From Isoetes taiwanensis (lineage: Eukaryota; Streptophyta; Lycopodiopsida; Isoetales; Isoetaceae), in assembly GCA_021234155.1 (NCBI GenBank), contig JAJEKV010000033.1, forward strand, positions 13,091,614 to 13,155,613: a stretch of 64,000 nt of DNA, written 5' to 3'. Positions 35,371-47,594 of the stretch are shown piece after piece (positions within the stretch are counted from its first letter, which is position 1; each line of letters starts with the position of its first letter). The notes beneath the pieces are model-generated. The model was not told where the DNA came from and searched no databases. It worked only from the letters and a program-made list of their open reading frames with translations. Position numbers and translations under genes: made by a program.

Positions 35371-35524
35371 AATAAAAAAAGGGGAGGGGGGGAGGGGAGG
35401 GGAGGGAATATCTCCATGAGTAAAAGAATACAATGAAAAATTGATTACATCATTACATGATACAAAATAATGTATACAAAAAAATATAGTTCAAATTGTT
35501 TCAACATGTTTATGCCACATAGCT

Positions 35525-35860
35525 ACTATTCCTATTGTCATCTCCATCAAAATAATCCTGGCGGATGTGTATCTCATCACCCTCTACGCCAAAAGGAATG
35601 CTATCATTAGCAAAATACACGCTAGGAGCATCAATCGCCTAGTCGCGCCATAATTCTCTGCAAAAGAATTGTGATTAATAAACATCGAAGATCAATGTCA
35701 TTGAGTAAATAATGTCATTACTTACTTCTTGATCAGCATGGTGCACGGGCCATGTGTTATGTCGTGCAAGATAAAGCTCCAACTCGGCAAAAGACATTTT
35801 TTTAGCAAATTGGGCTTGGCCAGATGTTGGCTCTTTTCTATATTTTTGGTACTGAAATGA
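35525..35860 (-). pseudogene. Transposon-encoded exons (copy 2)
   Basis: Counterpart of 17815-18145, with the same splice-like borders and the same reading of SFAELELYLARHNTWPVHHA. Confidence 0.4.
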
Positions 35861-36712
35861 TACAATATAAAAGATTTGTTAGCTTTATTTATACTTGAAT
35901 AATAGAATCAAAAAGGAAAAAAGAACTAGCAAAAGGCATTGCCGGAGGCCATAGAAAAAAAAGCAACGGAAAATTAGGGCAAGGTCATTGGATACCAAAA
36001 GATATTTGAATTGTCTTTTCACGTTTTTTCAAACCATTTGGAAGCTTAATTAGGGCAAAATTATATTGAAATTTATTGTCCATGATAGAAATAGCATATC
36101 TTGTTTGGATAGTTTAGATGTTGCCCTAGCGTCTAAGGTACCAATATTTCCTAGTTTTGGAAGTGCAGGATATGAGGTTGTTGTAGCCATCTTTTGGTTG
36201 TGTTGTTAAGGTTTATTAATGTCTTTCGATTTCATTTGCCTTTTTCTTGCATTTGGTTTCTTCTAAGAGGTCGACGTGGAAGTTTTTTTCGTATGGTTTG
36301 TGCTTGTCAACATCTGCCATTTTGAGATTTGGTTTTGCTTTGTGCTATTTGTACCTGGTTGATAGGTTTGTTGTTTTTTTTCCTCGTTATTTCTTGTTGT
36401 TCTTATTGCATGATATATCTATATCGTAGGTTTTATTTTAACTGCACCTTTATTAGTTGTGTTAGATTGTTTTGACATGTAAATGTTTTTGTTTTTTCCT
36501 TTTTCTTTAGTTGTAGTTTTGGTGTGTTTATAGTAATTAAAATAGGATTTGTTCTTGACAGTTTTAGCATGGCATGTCATATCAGGTGTTTTGCACAGGT
36601 TCAAATTCCCCAAGCATAGATATAAGCATTGCAGTTACTTCAACTCTCATGTCTAACTTCAACTTTCACGTCTAGAACTGGCATTGTTCCAGCTTAACCA
36701 TATTCGGTAGAG

Positions 36713-36754
36713 AGAAATGTTCGCGGTGGCCTTGGCCGCTGCAATAAATTTCTT
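36713..36754. repeat. Dispersed palindrome module (copy 2)
   Basis: Identical to 19001-19042. Just beyond it, copy 2 has 15 bases absent from copy 1. Confidence 0.6.
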
Positions 36755-37714
36755 GTGTATATAATTGAGGTTTAATGATGGTGATAGGTATGCCGATAAA
36801 ACTCTCCATTTTGAGTATTTTGAGTACGTGCTGGATGATAGGTAAGCCCATATCTAGCATCAATGTGGTCCAAGAATGGAGGTTCTTGTATATCTAGCAC
36901 TAGTGTTGTCTAAGAATAGGTTCTTGATGTGATGGAGATGATAAGAGAAAGAAGCATTAGTCGTTCTTTTTAGAGCCATGTGTTGATAATATGTTAATGG
37001 CTCATGTTTTAGTATGTTTTTCGGTCCATTGCGTCTTGGCATATTCCTACAAATATGCCAGATCAACGTCCAGACATATACACCTTAGGCCCAACTATTT
37101 AAAAACGCTCCCCATACAACAAATAATATGTATGAAAATATGTGTTAAAAAGGAGAATATATGGCCCTAGACCATTGCAAGTACACTTGACATAGCCATG
37201 CATCTTAGAAGAAACCCAGATCTAGTTGTGCTAAATTACTTGTAGGCATGTAACCCAGATCTAGTTGTGCTAAATTACTTGTAGGCATATACGACCATAT
37301 GCTATGCACCTTAATTAAATACAGAGTCTCTTAGCTACAAAGGTGCTAAGTCTCTTACCTACAAGGTGCTAAGTTACTTGTAGACATATACCTCTTGTCC
37401 ACTTGCTAAGTCACTTATACATGAATTCGTAAAAACACAACAACATATGTTTATAGTACATATATGAATTGCTAAGCCTCATTAGAATTCTAGAAAGGTA
37501 TTATGTTAGCAAATAAGAGTGTATGCATATTGGCGGGCAAATAGATATGTTTTGAGAAGATAGTCCGACCATTTTGCTTGATGTATAAGCAAGAGAATAC
37601 TATCTGATCTCCCCTTGACATTATGCAATCATCATAACTAATCTCATATCTTGAGAACATGCCCTTGTAGATGTGAACTATGTTATGGAAGATACAAGTA
37701 TATCATATGGTGTA

Positions 37715-38985
37715 CTATACTTCCACACTTGGAGTGTGCATACCATCACCAAGTGCAGCTAGTTCTTTATCGATTACATGACACAAACACATCTATTCGA
37801 CTTCACATCGAAGAATGTGAGGACACCTTTATAGCCAACAATGCACGGTCTTCTTTGCGCAGCGGGTTTGCCCCAACCAAACTCCTTCTCATACCTTTGC
37901 AAAATTAGGAGAGACTCAAGGTCCCAAACCCGGTCTTTTTGTTCTAAATTGGAAGGCACAAGAATCACATTTCCTTGATTTTCAAAATTCTACATCACCA
38001 TTTTCACATCTACCTCTGTGGCCAACTTCTGATTCTTCCAAAGCTTCCGACATAAAAGCCCATCTTTGAGAAGATTACTGTTTTTTTGTATTGCACCTAC
38101 AACGGTAATCAAGGGGAGGATTGATCCTTTTCCTCATGTCTATGATTGTGTAGAAATTTAACTCTAGTTACGTTGGCTTCCCTAGCTTTGAGAAGGGCTT
38201 TCCAAACATAGGCACATATAACTTTGAGTGAAGTAACCTTTAAAGACTTCTCATCACTTTACGTGCATATCTCATTGTTTGAGGTTGTCTAAAGTGGAAG
38301 CGAGAAATAGAAGTGCTTTTCTTTTGCACTTTAGTTTGTGGTGCTTCTGATGAACACAAGATCTAGGTATTGCTCATATGAGAGAGAGTGTAGGCTGCCG
38401 GATGGTGGTTGATGAATATTGGAGGAGGCGGGTGTATCGGGGAATGTGTTCTCAAGGCATTAATATAGATCTGGAATGGATTGGATGAGCGAAATGTTAG
38501 ACGCCTTTTGTTGAAATCTCGACCAAGATCGACAAAATGCGAATGATTTTCCATCCATAATGACATGGTTGAATGCTATGCCAAGGAGATGCCCTCACAT
38601 CCAAACACAGTAACCCTGAAACACATTCATGTAAATGACATAAATCTATCATTATCTGACATAAGATTCTTAATTAAGATTTAAGGAAAGGAAAAAAATA
38701 ATCAATGCCATCCTAGAAAAAAGAGCCAAATATGTTTTTACACCTTGCAGACGAAGAGGGAAGCTTAGGTACATCTACTATCGACTTTTTCATGGCGGCA
38801 AAGTCGGGGCTAGAGCTTTGCTTCATGAGCGACATCTTGAAACAGATATCATCTGCCCGAGAAGCTTCAATAAATTCCACCCCTTCATTATTAGGTCTAC
38901 ATGAGGAGGACCAAGTTTTCCATCACTAAGCCTTCTGCTAGAGGATAGAACCGAGGGAAGGGTGTCAGCCAAGCTAAGTTTCAAC
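37715..38985 (-). pseudogene. BAHD acyltransferase pseudogene (copy 2)
   Basis: Counterpart of 19985-21258. The EFGWGKP-type segment (plus-strand reverse of gggtttgccccaaccaaact) and the C-terminal codons are present. The coding frame is, however, broken at nearly every CAG/CTG site relative to copy 1. The TGA after the RSILMP position is shared with copy 1. The exon 2 acceptor is a regular tttcag here (about 38616). Confidence 0.65.
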
Positions 38986-39004
38986 ATATCAACGATTCTA
39001 GTGT

Positions 39005-39854
39005 TGGAGCTTCTGCATTAACTGCATACGCTCCAATTATAAGAGCCGGAAATGGGAGAATCGGACCAACATTGGAGACCAGCCAAGAATAGAATCTGGG
39101 AGCTGCTATGCATGAAGGATATGGCATAAATGATGAGGGCAATATGGCAATCAAATGTTTTAAGGACATGCGTAAACAGAATGTCAGGCCAGATGCTACT
39201 ACGTTCTCTTTTGACAGCATGTGGAAGTGCCAACATTGTAAGCAAATGCAAGGAGTATTTCAAGCAAATGGCAACAGAATACGGTATCACGCCCTATATC
39301 AGATCACTACATATGCTTAGGGAACTTGTATGAGGCACTAAAACTGCTTGAGTCAGTATCTTACCCTCTACCTAAGGGAAGGTGGACATCCTTGCTCAAC
39401 GCTGCCGGGACTTATGGGGAAGTTGAGCTTGGTTTGAAATGCTTTCGGCATTTAATCCTAATAGATTTAGAAGGTGCTATTCCTTATGTGCTTATGGCAA
39501 ACTTTTATGCAGCTCTGGGGATGTTGGATCATGCAAATAGAATCGAGGAACTTCAGAAAAGAATCTTGAGGGGCAAAGAAAAGTCACTAAAAGGCTGTGA
39601 TAGAGGTGAGCAGGAATGTCCACTGTTTTAGTGTGTAGGCAGATGAAAAAAAGGCTGGGAAATCTCGGCAATCTTTGCCAAATTCTTAGTTAAGCTTGAA
39701 AAGTGAAGGATATGTGCCAAATATTGAGCTTGTGTTAGGATGCCTACTGGCGATGAGAAAGAAATGGCCTTATGTGGGCATCTTTGAAATTAACCATAGC
39801 CTTTGGACTTCTTCATACACCCACGGGGAAAGCCCACAAGCGCTTTACATTTGA
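39005..39854 (+). pseudogene. PPR-DYW C-terminal fragment (copy 2)
   Basis: Counterpart of 21271-22126. Here the first part is better preserved than in copy 1: KCFKDMRKQNVRPDATTFS, then LLTACGSANIVSKCKEYFKQ and MATEYGITPYI, a normal L/S repeat. The E2/DYW part is worse, with frameshifts after 39550. A consensus of the two copies would therefore restore more of the PPR reading than either alone. Confidence 0.7.
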
Positions 39855-40160
39855 ACAACAAGATTTCTTAAAAGGACATTGTTCACGTGAGGTCTAGATT
39901 TCAAGTGGGCAAAATTCTTTTGCCTAAAACAAAGCATTTAATTTCTTTTGCGAGAGTCAACAAATTAGCATAAGCAGAACAACTCACTTGTCTTCCTTGC
40001 TCTAGCTTTGTTCCATTTCCAAAGCCATCTGGGTTCTTCTTAACTGCATACGACTCGGCATCCATAATTGCACTCTAGCTTGTGTTGCACGGCAAAAAAC
40101 GCGTCCCGAAGGTTACGGTGAATTATGGCCATTTAAAAACCAAGTTTTTGTTGTTGCCAT
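39845..40160 (-). pseudogene. PPR N-terminal fragment on opposite strand (copy 2)
   Basis: Counterpart of 22117-22433. The L-motif segment around 39940-39990 is damaged by indels, but the sequence is clearly the same. Confidence 0.45.
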
Positions 40161-40889
40161 AAATTTGAAGTGTTCGATAACAAGACTAGGAAGAATCCCT
40201 ATTGGGATTATTGCGTTGAAATCCGGGCCCGATCTGAGACAATACCTATTGATCACGGACAACCGGATTCGATTGAGGGAAGGGTAGCACCATTTCCTGA
40301 TTTTGCTACCTGAGACATTTCGAGGCAATGCTTTATATTTCAATATAAAAGGGCTTCCCCTTTTCATATTGGCCATTATGACGATTTTGTGGTAAACAAG
40401 GAGATCTTTTTGAAGGAAAGAAAAAAAACTTCTTTGGTTCTCGGTTTGCTGGATGATGTCGTCGAAATCTCAACATAAGACAACAATCCGATTATCACAC
40501 AAGGCGAAGTCGCCTTTATAATAAGCATGCAAGATAACAAGCCCCTAATGCGGGTTTGGGCAAAGTATAGAACTTTGTAGAGTGATTCCCGGATAACAAA
40601 GCAAAAAAAACAGCGAGTTAAAACAACCGAAAGGACTACAATGAAAAGGCTTGAGGGAAGAAAACGAAAGGGAAAGAAGAACGAAGGCGAGAGCGCGGCG
40701 TATTCTATCTCCATGTTATTTTTGCCCTTTTCTAATTTCGGAGGCCGTTCGATGCCATAAATATTAGATCAATGGTTAAAACCATTGCCACATCATCTTT
40801 TGTTGAGGTGGAGGTGCTTTCGTGGATAGCCTAGAATTGCAAGGAAAATTTTGTAAGCTTGGTTAGGCTGGCGTGCTAAAAAAAAGTTA

Positions 40890-41855
40890 GGATACTTACA
40901 AATTTAGTGGCGGGCATAAGTTCACCACCACTACCAAGTCGATGTCTTTGCACCGGTATCTTCCTTTCTAACCTTTATGCTTTTGCTTTTTGTTGTGCAT
41001 GTCTCCGAATCTCACGCCTTTATCAGATTGGGCTTCTTTAATTGCCCACTCCCAAAACTCATCACTTGCTCGTTTAGGCTTTGGAGTATTCTTCTCCAAA
41101 GACATCATAGCTTTTTTGCTTCATTCTATAACGTCATGTCCTACAAAACCATAGAATTCAAATAAGAATTCAAGTCTAACAACAAATAAGCACTCCCAAA
41201 ACATTGAATCATTTTAAATATAATGCATTGGTATTCTATTTTATACATTTCTATATGATTACCTTGCAAGCTAGATAGTACCAGCAGTGTTCTGTACCAC
41301 CCATTAACCCGTTCCTCTATCCCCCCACCGCTTTGTATATCCATCCACGAGACTATCCCAGCGCCAAGACTGCAACATTAAACAGGTCCTGCAAAATCTC
41401 ATCCATCTACATTTGAACTAAACATGTTAGCATATGCAAAATAAATTAAACTCCTTAATTCAAGAACTCATAAAATTTAAGAATCCAATACTCATTCAAG
41501 CTCTAAAAAATAAAATGTATCTGCATCTTACCTTTTCACACCAAGTTGATGAGCCTCGTAGCCAACTTCAATAAGACCGGCCCACTTTCCTTTCAAAATT
41601 GCCACCATATTCTAGTACAATCCATATCATAAATAAGACAAATATTTTAGAACCACTTGCAAAGCCATACCATAATAAGCTTGTGGAAAGTATACAAATA
41701 TTTTCCATACCCTGTGATGATCAGGAGTTTTCACCCACAAAGGAATTTCAGAAAGCAAGTCATGTAATGATTTTGAATAGAGCTCCCACAATGGCTTTAT
41801 GATTGGGTCCTGAAAATGCATATTTAGTGGCAAATGCACCATTTTTTCCAATGGC
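40890..41855 (-). pseudogene. Transposon-type coding exons (copy 2)
   Basis: Counterpart of 23160-24100. The frame at 41627-41851 is identical to copy 1. The frame with EFWEWAIKEAQ is broken by indels near 40940-41020. Confidence 0.3.
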
Positions 41856-42853
41856 TGGAATAAACATAATGGTCACTAATTTATGTTGCAGCTAGGCGAA
41901 TGAGAACCAAGGGGTATGAGTTATCCTTGTAAATCTAGTATACTTACCTTGGAAGAGGACTAACATAACATTTGGAGGCATTAAATAAAGGAGCTAAAAG
42001 CGTTCCACACACTGAGCATGTTTTCTTCCTTACAAAGTGTGAGTATTAAGTTTCAGACCAGACTATAACATGGTCGTTAGCAAGCCTTCCATTAGCTTAA
42101 GCATACATCCCTCGTGAAGCATGAAGTCTGCTAGCTTGCCAGGCTTGTAAATTGTAGTGTCCAAAATATGGATGTCCTTTGCCTCCAAATTCTTACATGG
42201 CTCAAGAAAATACCAGTCCCAAACAACAATCGTTGTCTCTAGAGTAGTCTGGCTCCTAATGCTTACGATTCAACTAATAATTATATGTGTGATGTGATGA
42301 CACATAGCAGAGATATTGAAAACCTTTCAATTTGGCAAAGCATACAAGATTTCCTATTTTATACTATTTCGTCTACATATTAGAACCATTTTCAAGTCAA
42401 AACACGCTTATAGTCCACTGCAATCACTATCTGTTTCTGCATTATATAGATCCTAAAAATGCATATTTAGTGGATACTTATGAAAAGAAACTCGTTTTCA
42501 TGATTTTACCCTTTGTGCTCATTAAAGATGTAAGCCAACTTCTGTCCACCATCGCCCAAACTTGTCCATCGTTTCCAAGCAAAGTTAGTATAGTTTAAAT
42601 TCTTGCTTAGAATATGTCGTATGAACTGTCTGCCATGAAATAGGAAACTCTTAACTTTTGCAAACTGAAATGTCATTTTAGTCTGATGCAGTTTATACGA
42701 TGATACAACACAAAAATGTTGGCCCTGGACACATTACATCTGCTCGTTTAGTACCTGAGATTTCATCCAAAAGAAGATGTGTCATGCAAGTTCACAGACA
42801 AAAAGATGAGTTGAGTTGTCTATTGTTGCATCTGATCCTTGTTTTAATCTTGC

Positions 42854-44180
42854 CTAAGTCTCTTCGACCCTACATGTTTCAAGGATCAATCCACAAATTT
42901 GGGCCCTAGCATCGAATAGCTCTGCAGCAAAGGCAATGCCAACTTTCAAGGACAAGCTTCCTGCTTTCCAAATGAGAGAAAAGGTTTCGATTATCAATGA
43001 GGCAAATAGAGTGCAGATAGTACAAAGGCAAATAGAGTGCAGCTTTAAACACTGGAATCTCAGAGGTACTTGCTCTTGAATTAGGGTTAGAAGGGCATTC
43101 AATGCAGCCTCCACAGCTTTAACCTTTCTGCTACCCAAACAGGAAACAAGGGTAAGGTTTTGCACTCACTGTATGAGCTCCCTCCACTACTTTCTGCTAC
43201 CTCCACTGTATTTGCAAGAGGTAAAATTTTCTGTGAAAGGTTTTGCAGCGCCATCGCTGACCATTCTTGTTTCGTCTAATGGCAGGCTATTAAAAAATGT
43301 TGTGAATTGGGAAGCAAGGTCATATTCCTTGGCTACTGCACTGTCATAGTCCTGCACTGTCAACTGCCAATTTCATAACTTCCCATTTAGAGTCCACTAA
43401 CTTAACTAGTTTATCAAGTTGATGGATGATTCTTAGTCCATCTGCAAGTTGTTGGCCCATATTTTTTAATGTCATTGAACGAGCGACAAATCCACCAGAA
43501 TTCATTGCTTCTTGATCACATTGATCGTGACCTGTTTAAAGTGTTCTCTTCTTTACAGCATCAAACCTTCAGGTTTTTTAAGTTATTGAATGAGACAACA
43601 CATCCACCAGCATTCCAATTCTTCTTGATCACAATGATCACGACCTTGTGTCGAAGTGTTCTGCTTCTTTAGCCTGGCCATTCGGGACCATGTTCTAAAT
43701 GTAACTGGATTCTAAGATGCTCTAAATTGATCTAATATGTTTTATCTTTACTTCTGACTCCAGCCAAGAAATATGGTCCAAATGTGAAGATTGGCACAAT
43801 GTTTGGGACCAATTCAGGACAAAGTCGTCCTGTGGCAAAAGGTGATTTAACAACCTCGCGGAAGACATCACAATATCTTTCTGAGAGGCTTCTATGAATT
43901 GTATGAGAGCACTTGCACTTGTAATATGATTTACAAGATTCACCACCTCAGTAGTTGATGACGCAAATCCTAAGCACTTGTAATAATTTCGCCGCTATAG
44001 CAGGACTTGAGTTGCTGATTAAATGTAAAAGATTTTTCACAATTGCTTCTGATGTGACCATTCTCATCGATCTGCACAGATTCCCACTCTCTTCCAGAGC
44101 TCACCACATTCGCAACTATGATGGGCATGCCTAATGAATAAGACAGAATGTTTTTTTGGAAGTGTAAATATTTCGCCACC
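42854..44180 (-). pseudogene. ARM-repeat (U-box/ARM-like) gene remnant
   Basis: Minus-strand segments in order are: IVANVVSSGREWESVQIDEN; EAIVKNLLHLISNSSPAIAA with AKLLQVLR; SALIQFIEASQKDIVMSSAR with LLNHLLPQDD; QQLADGLRIIHQLDKLVKLV; and at the 3' end SRKVKAVEAALNALLTLIQE. Several of these are paired hydrophobic helices typical of armadillo/HEAT repeats, and the last resembles the C-terminus of plant U-box/ARM E3 ligases. Frames change between segments and stops occur, so it is either a multi-exon gene with damage or a pseudogene. No U-box was seen. A solenoid of another family is possible. Confidence 0.4.
43470..43700. repeat. Imperfect ~112-bp tandem duplication
   Basis: attgaa(c/t)gag followed by acaaatccaccag/acacatccaccag, then cttcttgatcacaatgatc and gtgttct occurs twice, starting at about 43475 and 43586. 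It lies just beyond the right edge of copy 2, inside the ARM-like gene region. Confidence 0.55.
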
Positions 44181-44643
44181 ATAGCAGGACCTCTCTAGAC
44201 TAGCTCCTAGTGATGGCTAGTTTGAATATTTAGCATAAATTGTCTTATAGAAAACTCAGGCCTCTGTGGCAGATTTTCACAGCCATTCTGGTGGTCTGAA
44301 CAATAGAATAGGCATGGAGATTAGCACGTTTCCATCTGTCACGGTTGCTTGGCGTTGAGTGCGAAGAGACATTGTCATAACAATGCTAGAGATTATAGTC
44401 ATCTGACAGAAGAAATAGAATGAATGATAAGAAATACATAGAGTTGTACATGGCATGTTATGTATAATACCTGAGTAATCATTGTTGCTGCAAGATAAGT
44501 AACGAACTAGTCTCTATAACAAGAAAAGAAGCAAATACTATGTCATTCATACAATTATGACTAAAGGACACTTGTGATACTGGAATGCTAACACAAGAGT
44601 TTTCATCTGGAGGAATGGTGCAGGTTGCTCTCACAAGTTTTGA

Positions 44644-44924
44644 TCATTGTATGCTACTGCAGAAATGAGCTTGGGCCAAAGTATTACTTGTAGGTTTCCA
44701 ATGGAGTTGCTGCAAAGCCCTCTCTATATCTATCCTTGTGTCTGTTGAGGATAAGGGAGCAAGTAGTTGTAGCAATAGGTTACCAAATTCAACAACCAGG
44801 AATGAAAATGTGCTGTACTCCAGAATAATTCCGTCTGCCAAGGATGAAGTGCATCTCCAGCAAGTGTTACTCTGTCAACAGCCAAGCTTGGAGCCATATA
44901 TGGAATTTCCCACCTGTCCTTCAA
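44644..44924 (-). pseudogene. FAD-dependent monooxygenase fragment
   Basis: One minus-strand frame gives SLAVDRVTLAGDALHPWQ. This is the second FAD-binding motif of class A flavoprotein monooxygenases (R-V-x-L-x-GDAxH). The next frame continues ADGIILEYS and then SSTDTRIDIERALQQLHWKP, like the region after GGCxALED in plant salicylate-hydroxylase or zeaxanthin-epoxidase-like proteins. The glycine-rich GQG segment between them is lost at a frameshift near 44820. The N-terminal Rossmann GxGxxG part is absent. This is a fragment of about 90 residues of a protein that is normally about 400 residues. Confidence 0.5.
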
Positions 44925-45489
44925 CGAATTCCTACTGAATGACTCTGGAATGGAGTTGTCTATAGATTAAACATGACTTCTTCGCATCATTTGATCAAGT
45001 TTTAATCATGTTCTTTGTCTCTTCCTTCATTATTTTATGGTCACTGATTATAACTTTTATGAAGCACTTTAAAAAGCAAGGAACCCGTACACCTTGTTAG
45101 AATCCTAACCTGTGAAATTCAAGAGCAGTGGCAAGGCCGAAATGCCAGCATCAACTATGACTTTCTTTTTCCAAAGCCGATATTGCTCCTTGCTTCCTTG
45201 AAAATTGATTTTGCTTCCCCCAGAAATTTAAAGCCATCAATAATAAAAACACAAAAGGTTTTAGCATTCTTGCCATGTAGAACTGTACAAAGTAAATCTC
45301 ATCAAATTTTGTGGAGTTTTAGATGCATGATGCATGAATTTTGAAGTAAATGTAAGGGATCAAACATACCTAGAAGGATGATTGAGGAGCGCCTACAAAT
45401 GGATCGGATGGACCGCAAACAAGATCGTTTAGAAAGATTGGCGGGAATCAAGAAACCTGGAACAATTTCGGATTGACTTTCTGACGGAT
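44925..45489. other. Intergenic, nothing recognised
   Basis: No gene supported. A minus-strand frame at 45302-45544 (RWRNPSESQSEIVPGFLIPA) is unrecognised. Confidence 0.35.
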
Positions 45490-46780
45490 TGCGCCATCTG
45501 TGACTCGTTACAAGAATAATTATCAATCCCAAATTTCCTAACAATTTTTATAATCATTGCAATTTACAACAATGGCAATTGCCCTTTTAATTCACAACCA
45601 TTAGGAATAACACATTAGGAGATTACATCCTATATTTCCTCTATGAGCACATTAATCTCAAAAACATGTGGCCATCGAATTAATCGTGTTTCTCACTTCA
45701 CCATCATCATTAAACCAAGTGTTTTGCAAGATCTCAATGCATATACGGTCATATTAATAGACCATTTGCATTTGCATCAAACTATTGACCATTGCACATG
45801 TGACTCGTTACAACACAATTTAGAATTGTGTTTGTGACGATACGCCGCCATCTGTCACTCGTTAAAACAGTATTTGCTAATTTTCTTAACCTTACACCAA
45901 TGGCAATTGACAATTGCTCTTTATAATTCATAAGCTAATTTTCTTAACCTTACACCAATGGCAATTGACAATTGTTCTTTATAATTCATAACCCATGCTT
46001 ATTTCCTTATGGTTGAAATTTAGTTAAAAACACCCTTAGCTCATAGATAGCATAAGACATATAAGTCATCAAATCGCCATCGTCATATGATATAACCATT
46101 GCACCTTAGGGATGTGCTACAAGATTTACTGACAAGTTGATTCTCTGGCTTTTCTCTATCGATAGTGAAACAAGTCATTATTTAACCAAGTTCTTTGCAA
46201 GATCTTTGTCGCCACCTGTGACTTGTTACAATAATAATTATCTCTCCCAATTTTCCTAACTATTGGTCTTTGCTATTTCCAACAATGACAATTGCCCTCT
46301 TTAATTCACAACCCATACTAATTTTTATGGTTGAAATTTAGTTGAAACATCCTTACCTCATAGATAGCATAAATCATATATCTCATTAACTCACCATCGT
46401 GGCATGATATATAACCATTGCACCTTAGGATTCTGCTAGACGGCTTACTAGGAGTCGATTCTCTAGCTTTTCTTCAGACCTATTGATAGTGAAAAAAGTA
46501 CTCATTATTTTGTGTCTACTTGCTCCATATTGATCTTACACTAGGAGATTACATCCTTTATATTTCCTCTATTCTATTCTATTCTATTCTACTCTATTCT
46601 ATGAGCACAATAATCTGAAAAACATGTGGTCATTGAATTAATCGTGCTTCTCACTTCACCGTCATCATTAAACCAAGTTTTCTGCAAAATCTCTATGCAC
46701 ATATGGTCATATTAATCGATCATTGCATTATGCATTAAGATGACTAAAAATCAAACCATTAACCATTAATGTCATATGGT
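45490..46780. repeat. Subterminal/internal repeats of CACTA element, distal end
   Basis: Motifs of the form tgtgactcgttacaa occur at about 45500, 45800 and (as tgacttgttacaa) 46217, and relate to the cgttacaaa motifs near 49481-49640. Larger direct repeats are also present. The block from aggagattacatcct through accaagtgttttgcaagatc (about 45617-45740) recurs at about 46550-46690. A 58-bp unit with taccaatggcaattgacaat-type sequence is tandem at 45893-45990, and a gatagcataa to caccttagg block occurs at 46047-46110 and 46365-46430. No CACTA end motif was found here. Confidence 0.5.
46562..46602. repeat. (TTCTA)n microsatellite
   Basis: About seven units of attct/ttcta with one a-to-c interruption interrupt the second copy of the local direct repeat. 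Confidence 0.85.
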
Positions 46781-47288
46781 AAATCCCTGCGCTTAAATTT
46801 TATCTGTGACCTAGGCTAGATATCTATGCAAATATCTAACATTGATATTTTTCACATTTGCAACTTATGCATTCATCTCGTATAAGTCTTGCATAAGGTG
46901 TTTTAGGGTGCAGGACTATGGGGTCTATAGTTAGTCCTAGCCTATAGGTGGCACCCATAATTTAAGTGTGCCCATCTTCTTGTATGTCTACATATATAAA
47001 GTTCGCTATTCTTACTCACAGATATGAATCCTAAAGTTACACCTACAACTACATTAATATAAATGTTGAGCCAACAACCATTGTCAAAGCATTAATATTT
47101 GAAAAACATATAATAAGAAGAATATTGTCAAATATCAAGTATGGTCTATTTGTCTGTTCTTATGAGATCAATCATTGTCTTCTACATTATCATTTTCATG
47201 CAATATTGCCTGGCATTCCTCTGGGTATACATGAAAATCTTGACCAATGCAGATTTCTTGTTCTAGCGTGCCATCATCCCCATCAATA
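46781..47288. other. Element interior, no recognised coding sequence
   Basis: AT-rich sequence between the repeats and the tnp2 C-terminal segment. The plus-strand frame that starts at 47125 overlaps the minus-strand coding segment and is probably not real. Confidence 0.35.
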
Positions 47289-47594
47289 TCAAGAAACAAA
47301 CACCCCACCATTATGTATGTCCTCACCCTTGTCGTCCTCTTCATTTGTTAATGTTTCTTCCATACCAACACCTTCTACCTCAGCCACCAAGGGTACCTCA
47401 CTCCCATCCTCCATATTTAAAGTATGTTTATCTGATGAAGTAGAAGATGGTTCGATAGTTGCTTCATAATCTCTTCGTTGTCGTGGATTGACATGCATCA
47501 CATATAGCGAATCTCGATCATTAGGTGCTGGATGTAGGTATACTTGTTCACACTTCTCTGGAAAAATATAAGGTTCGTTGTCTTCTGAAATCAA
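47289..47594 (-). pseudogene. CACTA transposase (tnp2) C-terminal segment, minus strand
   Basis: The minus-strand frame begins EDNEPYIFPEKCEQVYLHPA and continues with DSLYVMHVNPRQRRDYEATI, then an acidic tail. In plant CACTA tnp2 proteins a segment of the type EPFxLAxQAxQVFYVxDPxxxxWxVV follows directly after the strand GxxxxDxxGFxxVN. That preceding strand lies on the opposite strand at 48560-48640 in this window. I take this as the true C-terminus of the same protein, separated by an inversion. Confidence 0.6.

Larger units (their letters stand above)
29104..43418 (+). repeat. Segmental duplication, copy 2 (~14.3 kb)
   Basis: The direct counterpart of 11444-25665. The offset is about 17.66 kb at the left edge and about 17.75 kb at the right edge. 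On the right, the ARM-like gene continues into unique sequence, so copy 2 has the more natural right boundary. Open frames differ from copy 1 because of indels at CAG/CTG sites. For example, the frame at 29990-30382 is 130 residues here, but the equivalent region is split into 67 and 63 residues in copy 1. Confidence 0.9.
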
